NCBI GenBank assembly: GCA_020061125.1
Contig: JAGUYV010000203.1
Coordinates: 1-19,529 of the forward strand
Direction: 5' to 3'
From: a bacterium
GTDB taxonomy: Bacteria > UBP15 > UBA6099 > DSWB01
DNA: 19,529 nt
The notes beneath the pieces are model-generated. The model did no database searches. It saw nothing but the letters and a program-made list of their open reading frames with translations, and was not told the origin of the DNA. A program made the position numbers and the translations under genes. Positions 15,623 to 19,529 of the stretch are shown here, one piece after another (the first letter of the stretch is position 1; every line of letters begins with the position of its first letter).

Positions 15623-15651
15623 ATTATAGCGGGTCCGGGAGATGCCTTACA
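15623..15651 (-). promoter_or_regulatory. Possible promoter placing the transcript start at the ATG of the secreted protein
   Basis: On the minus strand a perfect TATAAT (15628-15623) lies 9 bp before the ATG at 15613; the -35 region is poor (TGTAAG at 17 bp). The predicted start falls within a few bases of the ATG, giving a leaderless or nearly leaderless mRNA. No Shine-Dalgarno is visible, which fits. Confidence 0.45.
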
Positions 15652-15675
15652 GATTCAACATGGCTCGGGCGCCGT

Positions 15676-15707
15676 TGTTCATGGTGAACATTGCGCGATG
15701 GATCGCG
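15676..15707. promoter_or_regulatory. Two adjacent perfect palindromes upstream of the secreted-protein gene
   Basis: TGTTCA-tgg-TGAACA (15676-15690) is followed after 3 bp by CGCGAT-gg-ATCGCG (15694-15707). Both are perfect 6-bp dyads with 2-3 nt centres. They sit about 50-80 bp upstream of the predicted -10 of the minus-strand gene and downstream of trpD. They look more like protein-binding operators than hairpins because the loops are very short. Confidence 0.4.
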
Positions 15708-15758
15708 AAGGCGACACGATTCCTGATTTGAGCATGATACACGAAACCGGAACTGGTT

Positions 15759-16826
15759 TCAGGTATTCGTTTCTTTAATCAGCAGATCGAGCTTGCGCGC
15801 GGCCGCGCCGGAGTCAATGCTCTGTGCGGCGCGTTGCACGCCTTTCTTCATGTCCGTGACCGCTCCTGCGGCCACAAGCGCGGCCGCTGTGTTCATCAGC
15901 ACCACATCCCGCGCCGGGCCTTGTTCTCCGTTCAGCACTGATCTGATGAAGTCCGCGTTGTATTCCGCATCCCGGCCAGCAATGGATGCGGCGGACACGC
16001 TCTTCATGCCGAAATCCTCGGGTTTGATGGTGTAAGAGCGCGTGCGACCGTTCTTGAGTTGCGTGACCTGTGTGGGGCCGGTGATGGTGATTTCATCGTA
16101 ACCGCCCATGCCGTGCACCACGAGCGCGCCGTTGCATCCGAGCTTTCCGAGGGCGCAGGCCAGGGGTTTTGTGAGCGCCGGCGAATACACGCCCAGCACC
16201 TGGGCCGTGGCGCCTGCGGGGTTGGTGAGGGGGCCGAGCACATTGAAGATGGTGCGGATTCCCACCTCGCGGCGCGGGCCGATGGCGTGCTTCATGGCCG
16301 CATGAAAGGTGGGAGCGAACAGGAAGCCGATGCCGATGCGCTCGATGCACGAGCGCACCTCGTCCGGTGACAGATCAATGTTCACGCCCAGCATGCGCAT
16401 GACATCCGCGCTGCCGCACCCGCTGCTCACCGCGCGGTTGCCGTGCTTGGCCACGGTCACGCCCGCGCCCGCGGCCACGAATGCGCTGGCAGTGGAAATG
16501 TTGAAGGTGTTCATGCCGTCCCCGCCCGTGCCGCAGGTGTCCACCACCACGCCGGGCAGGAAATCTTTGTCCTGTGGGTCCACATTGCTTTTGCGGGTGC
16601 GGTGCGGTTTTATGGCCGCGGCCTGCGCACGCATGGCCTCGGCGCAGCCCGTGATTTCGTCAATGGTCTCGCCCTTCATGCGCAGGGCCGTGATGAAGGC
16701 GGCGATCTGCGCGGGCGTGGCCCGGCCGCCCATGATTTCGCCCATGGCCGCGCGCGCGTCCGCACGGGGCAGATTCCGCCCTTCCACAACGGCTGCGATG
16801 TATGTTTTGATCTTGATGTCGGACAC
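15759..16826 (-). CDS. trpD: Anthranilate phosphoribosyltransferase
   Basis: A 355-residue enzyme of tryptophan biosynthesis that joins anthranilate to PRPP. It has the PRPP-binding CGTGGDG (98-104), NISTASAFVAAGAGV (109-123), KHGNRAVSS (127-135), GSADVM, and the anthranilate-site segment GPRREVGIRTIFNVLGPLTN. It is about 15 residues longer than typical (330-345), the extra lying in a charged loop (about 74-90) just before the PRPP loop. The start is GTG at 16826, preceded by a GGGGAG ribosome site. No other trp gene is adjacent, so it is an orphan within this window, divergent from argH. I found no leader peptide with tandem Trp codons upstream. Confidence 0.96.
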   Translation of the reverse strand: MSDIKIKTYIAAVVEGRNLPRADARAAMGEIMGGRATPAQIAAFITALRMKGETIDEITGCAEAMRAQAAAIKPHRTRKSNVDPQDKDFLPGVVVDTCGTGGDGMNTFNISTASAFVAAGAGVTVAKHGNRAVSSGCGSADVMRMLGVNIDLSPDEVRSCIERIGIGFLFAPTFHAAMKHAIGPRREVGIRTIFNVLGPLTNPAGATAQVLGVYSPALTKPLACALGKLGCNGALVVHGMGGYDEITITGPTQVTQLKNGRTRSYTIKPEDFGMKSVSAASIAGRDAEYNADFIRSVLNGEQGPARDVVLMNTAAALVAAGAVTDMKKGVQRAAQSIDSGAAARKLDLLIKETNT

Positions 16827-16885
16827 GGGTCACGCTCCCCGGCGGTTGCAAAACGCATCGGCCGCCTTGTTTTTGATAGAGTTCC

Positions 16886-16913
16886 ATTCTACCAGTTTTG
16901 CGGGACCGCGCAA
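16886..16913 (-). promoter_or_regulatory. Possible promoter of trpD
   Basis: On the minus strand TTGCGC (16913-16908), 16 bp, then TAGAAT (16891-16886). The -10 matches 5/6 and the -35 only 3/6. It would give a leader of about 50 nt before the GTG start. Confidence 0.4.
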
Positions 16914-16929
16914 CCGCCCGCCGCGCAAT

Positions 16930-16958
16930 TTGAAAGCCGCGGTTCCGATGGTTACAAT
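16930..16958 (+). promoter_or_regulatory. Sigma-70-type promoter of argH
   Basis: TTGAAA (16930-16935), exactly 17 bp, then TACAAT (16953-16958); 5/6 matches in each box. The start would be near 16965, about 50 nt before the argH ATG. It is divergent from the trpD promoter, with the two -35 boxes 16 bp apart. I saw no ARG-box-like palindrome. Confidence 0.7.
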
Positions 16959-17014
16959 ACAGCAGATTTCGCAACGCGGGCGCATTCAGCCGCCCGGTGA
17001 AAGGAGCGCCGCAA

Positions 17015-18400
17015 ATGGCCAAGCTCTGGGACAAAGGCAAGAACACCGACGCAATGGTTCTCGAATTTACAACCGGCAACGACTACTCCGTGGACATGAA
17101 TCTGGTGCCCGCCGACATCCTCGGCAATATCGCGCATGTGCGCATGCTTCATAAAATCGGCATGTTCAACGACCAGGAACTCGACACAATCGAGCAGGGT
17201 CTCATTGACATTCTTGAGGACTACAAGCAGGGCAAATTCGAGATCACGCCGGACATGGAAGATGTGCACACGGCGGTCGAGAACGCGCTCACCGAACGCA
17301 TTGGCGAACTCGGGCAGCGAATCCACCTGGGCCGCTCGCGCAACGATCAGTCCATCGTGGACATGCGCCTCTATGTCCGGGACATGCTGCTGCAGGTCAC
17401 TGTGGGCGCTCTGGACTGCGCGGACACCATTCTGCACTTCGCGCGCCGCTGGTGGGACACGCCCATGCCCGGCTACACGCATACGCGTCCCGCCATGCCC
17501 AGCAGCATGGGCCTGTGGGCCGGCGCCATCGGCGAGCAGATCCTCGACGATCTCATGCTCACGGGCGCGGCCTACGCTATGATGGATCAGTGCCCGCTCG
17601 GCAGCGCCGCGGGCTATGGCGTGAACATCAAAATTGACCGCGAATTCACTTCCGGGCAACTCGGTTTCGCAAGGGTTCAGAACAACACTCTGGCCGTGCA
17701 GAACAGCCGCGGTAAATTCGAGCTTGCCGTGATCCAGTCCTGCCAGCACCTTATGATTGACTTGAGCCGCACGGCCGCGGACATCATTTTCTTCTCCCAG
17801 CCCGAACTCGGATTCATCACCATCCCGGACCATCTCACCACAGGCTCCAGCATCATGCCCCACAAGAAAAATCCCGATGTGCTCGAACTTGTGCGCGCAA
17901 AGGCCGCGGACATGAACGGCATTGCCGCAAGCGTCGCTTCCATGCTCACGGGCCTGGTTTCCGGCTACAGCCGCGATTTGCAGCTCACCAAAGAACCTGT
18001 CATCAAGGCGCTCGACATGACGCTCGCGTCCCTCCATATCATGAAGCGCATGTTCGAGGGCCTCGAAGTCAACGACAAAAAATGCGTCGCCGCATTCACC
18101 CCGGACCTGTTCGCGGCCGACGCAGCCAACGAGGGCGCAATCCAGAAAAACATTCCCTTCCGCAAGGCTTATAAAGTCGTGTCCGAGAACCTCGACAAGA
18201 TGCAGATGGGCAACCCCAAGCTCATTTTCAAGAGCCGCACCCACCAGGGCGCGCCCGGAAACCTCAAGGTCGAGGACGCCCACAAGCGCGTGGATCTGCA
18301 CCGTCTGGCCATTACGCACCGCATCAAGACCGGCGACGAGGTCATCAAGCGCCTGCTCACGAAAACCAGCCAGGGCGGACAGGATAAGCCCGCGGAATAA
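17015..18400 (+). CDS. argH: Argininosuccinate lyase
   Basis: A 461-residue member of the fumarase/aspartase superfamily that splits argininosuccinate into arginine and fumarate, the last step of arginine synthesis. Diagnostic motifs are HLGRSRNDQS, the general-acid region GYTHTRPAMPSS with H156, and the superfamily signature GSSIMPHKKNPD with catalytic S279. The N-terminus KLWDKG is of the Bacteroidetes-like ArgH variety. I chose ATG 17015 because AAGGAG lies 8 nt upstream; an in-frame GTG at 16997 would add six residues but sits before that ribosome site. It has its own promoter and may be co-transcribed with priA, which begins 36 bp downstream. Confidence 0.96.
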   Translation: MAKLWDKGKNTDAMVLEFTTGNDYSVDMNLVPADILGNIAHVRMLHKIGMFNDQELDTIEQGLIDILEDYKQGKFEITPDMEDVHTAVENALTERIGELGQRIHLGRSRNDQSIVDMRLYVRDMLLQVTVGALDCADTILHFARRWWDTPMPGYTHTRPAMPSSMGLWAGAIGEQILDDLMLTGAAYAMMDQCPLGSAAGYGVNIKIDREFTSGQLGFARVQNNTLAVQNSRGKFELAVIQSCQHLMIDLSRTAADIIFFSQPELGFITIPDHLTTGSSIMPHKKNPDVLELVRAKAADMNGIAASVASMLTGLVSGYSRDLQLTKEPVIKALDMTLASLHIMKRMFEGLEVNDKKCVAAFTPDLFAADAANEGAIQKNIPFRKAYKVVSENLDKMQMGNPKLIFKSRTHQGAPGNLKVEDAHKRVDLHRLAITHRIKTGDEVIKRLLTKTSQGGQDKPAE

Positions 18401-18423
18401 CGCCCCGCCGCGCTGTTTTCCGT

Positions 18424-18429
18424 TACAAT
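18424..18429 (+). promoter_or_regulatory. Possible -10 box directly before priA
   Basis: TACAAT (18424-18429) ends 7 bp before the priA ATG at 18437. No good -35 is found 16-18 bp upstream, and no Shine-Dalgarno precedes the ATG. If used, it would yield a leaderless mRNA. Confidence 0.3.
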
Positions 18430-18436
18430 ATCATTC

Positions 18437-19529
18437 ATGAACCGGGGCAAGCCTTTTGCAGCCGTCTCACCCCTTGCGGTTCCCGTGGACGCCGTGTTCG
18501 ACTATGCCGTGCCCCTGGAGCTTCAGGGCAAGCTGCGGCCCGGGGACATGGTGTCCGTGCCGTTCCGCAACAGGAACATCTTCGCCGTGGTCGTGAAGCT
18601 CAAGGATGCACCCGAGGTGGAGAAGGTCAAGCCCATCACCGGGCGCGTGGATGATTTCCGCACCTTCCCGCCAGATCTCATGCGCCTGTGCGCCTGGGTG
18701 TCGCAGGTGTTCCTGTGCTCCATGCGCGCGGTGCTCGACACTGTGTTCCCGTTCCAGAAAAGCATGCGCAAGCGCGGTTTTGAGGCCGACGCCTATCGCC
18801 GCCTCAAGCGCTCGCTGGTTATGAGCAAGGTGGTGAACCTGGTGCCCGAGGCCGTGGAATCCGCGCGCGCCCTGGGCTTCCCGGATCTCAAGCGCGCCAA
18901 ATCGCAGCTTGCGGCGCTGGCCGCGCTTGAAGCCGCGGGCGGCTCCATGCCGCTGGCCGAATTGCTCAAGGCCGCCAACACTACGCGCGCGCCCGTGGAT
19001 GCGCTTATCGAAAAAGGCTATGCGGCTCTCGCCTTCCTGCCCGCGCACATGGCCGTGGCCGGCGCGCCCGAGGCCGCCGAGCCGCAGCACAGCCTTTCCC
19101 CAGATCAAGAAGTCGCCTATCAGAGAATCACCCACGCCGTGACCGAGGGCCGCCACGAGGAATTCCTGCTGCACGGCATCACGGGCAGCGGCAAGACCGA
19201 GGTGTACATGCACGCGGCCGCGGAGTGCATTCGTCAGGGCCGGACCGTGCTCGTTCTCGTGCCCGAGATCGCTTTGAGCACGCAGATCATCCAGCGCTTC
19301 CTGCGCCGCTACATCGGCCGCATCGCCGTGTGGCACTCCATGCTCAACCTCACCGAGCGCCTCTACGAATGGGAACGCATCGCCTCGGGCCAGGTGGACA
19401 TCGTGATTGGAGCGCGCAGCGCCGTGTTCGCGCCTCTCATGAGCCTGGGCCTGGTCATCGTGGACGAGGAGCAGGAGGCCGCGTACAAGCAGGACAGCTT
19501 CCCGAGATATCACGGCCGGCAGGCGGCCA
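18437..19529 (+). CDS. priA: Primosomal protein N' (replication restart helicase PriA), N-terminal part, cut by window edge
   Basis: An open frame from ATG 18437 to the window end (364 codons), about half of a usual PriA (about 730-800). The N-terminal DNA-binding part is recognisable by PVDAVFDYAVP and LRPGDMVSVPFRNR. The helicase part begins with the Walker A motif GITGSGKT (247-254, K253), then LVPEIALSTQ, GARSAVFAPL, and the Walker B region DEEQEAAYKQ (343-352) followed by PRYHGRQAA. PriA recognises stalled forks and reloads the replisome. Oddity: the usual DEEH box reads DEEQ here (Q346). There is no Shine-Dalgarno before the ATG; the gene begins 36 bp after argH, so it may be co-transcribed with it. 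Confidence 0.95.
   Translation, partial: MNRGKPFAAVSPLAVPVDAVFDYAVPLELQGKLRPGDMVSVPFRNRNIFAVVVKLKDAPEVEKVKPITGRVDDFRTFPPDLMRLCAWVSQVFLCSMRAVLDTVFPFQKSMRKRGFEADAYRRLKRSLVMSKVVNLVPEAVESARALGFPDLKRAKSQLAALAALEAAGGSMPLAELLKAANTTRAPVDALIEKGYAALAFLPAHMAVAGAPEAAEPQHSLSPDQEVAYQRITHAVTEGRHEEFLLHGITGSGKTEVYMHAAAECIRQGRTVLVLVPEIALSTQIIQRFLRRYIGRIAVWHSMLNLTERLYEWERIASGQVDIVIGARSAVFAPLMSLGLVIVDEEQEAAYKQDSFPRYHGRQAA

Noticed and set aside
15743-15760. GAAACC-N6-GGTTTC stem at the trpD stop codon as an intrinsic terminator
   Set aside because: Only 6 bp, overlaps the stop codon, and is not followed by a U-tract on the minus-strand transcript.
16952-18319. A 455-codon minus-strand open frame opposite argH
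   Set aside because: Antisense shadow of ArgH; no family similarity and no ribosome site considered convincing.
1-19529. CRISPR arrays, rRNA, tRNA genes or insertion sequences
   Set aside because: I looked through the gaps on both strands and saw no regularly spaced repeats, cloverleaf-like sequences with T-loop motifs, or transposase genes.

Overview
The window is about 19.5 kb of GC-rich, densely coding bacterial chromosome, with short intergenic gaps (none over 240 bp) and Shine-Dalgarno sites before most genes. It mixes housekeeping genes with one unusual anaerobic-looking operon. Glycyl radical enzymes are oxygen sensitive, so the organism is probably anaerobic or at least metabolically active without oxygen. 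The ArgH and the 'asparagine synthetase B-like' protein resemble Bacteroidetes-type sequences. A degenerate AACCACAG-type intergenic repeat recalls those of many uncultured PVC/FCB and candidate-phylum genomes. I cannot name a phylum with confidence.

Left part (1-4983, minus strand): a probable single transcription unit, driven by a strong sigma-70-like promoter at 4955-4983. It reads rsbV (anti-anti-sigma), rsbW (anti-sigma kinase), a SigB/SigF-type sigma factor (TTG start), alaS, a small DUF2905 membrane protein, and queA (cut by the window edge). A partner-switching stress sigma module is therefore placed directly ahead of translation and tRNA genes.

Divergent from it (5030-6984, plus strand): a VKOR-family thiol oxidoreductase with an unusually long insert between its first membrane helix and the VKOR core, behind an excellent promoter whose -35 box is overlapped by a perfect inverted repeat. 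It is followed by a Xer tyrosine recombinase.

Centre (7195-14170, plus strand): a three-gene operon that is the most interesting part of the window. It has (1) a 987-residue glycyl radical enzyme whose N-terminus looks like an SCP2 sterol/lipid-binding domain; (2) its radical-SAM activase with two extra 4Fe-4S clusters, translationally coupled by an ATGA overlap; (3) a 1018-residue fusion of a class III PLP aminotransferase with a domain resembling the cyanobacterial long-chain acyl-ACP reductase (AAR), including the AAR catalytic cysteine. Together these suggest anaerobic radical chemistry on a hydrophobic or acyl substrate coupled to acyl/aldehyde/amine interconversion. The pathway is inferred and I know of no described system with this composition.

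Right part (14171-19529): a degenerate intergenic repeat; a secreted protein of the family often labelled asparagine synthetase B (minus); an orphan trpD (minus); divergently transcribed argH (plus); and the start of priA (plus, runs off the window). Two of these genes (the secreted protein and priA) have a -10 box only 7-9 bp before the ATG and no Shine-Dalgarno, suggesting leaderless transcripts.
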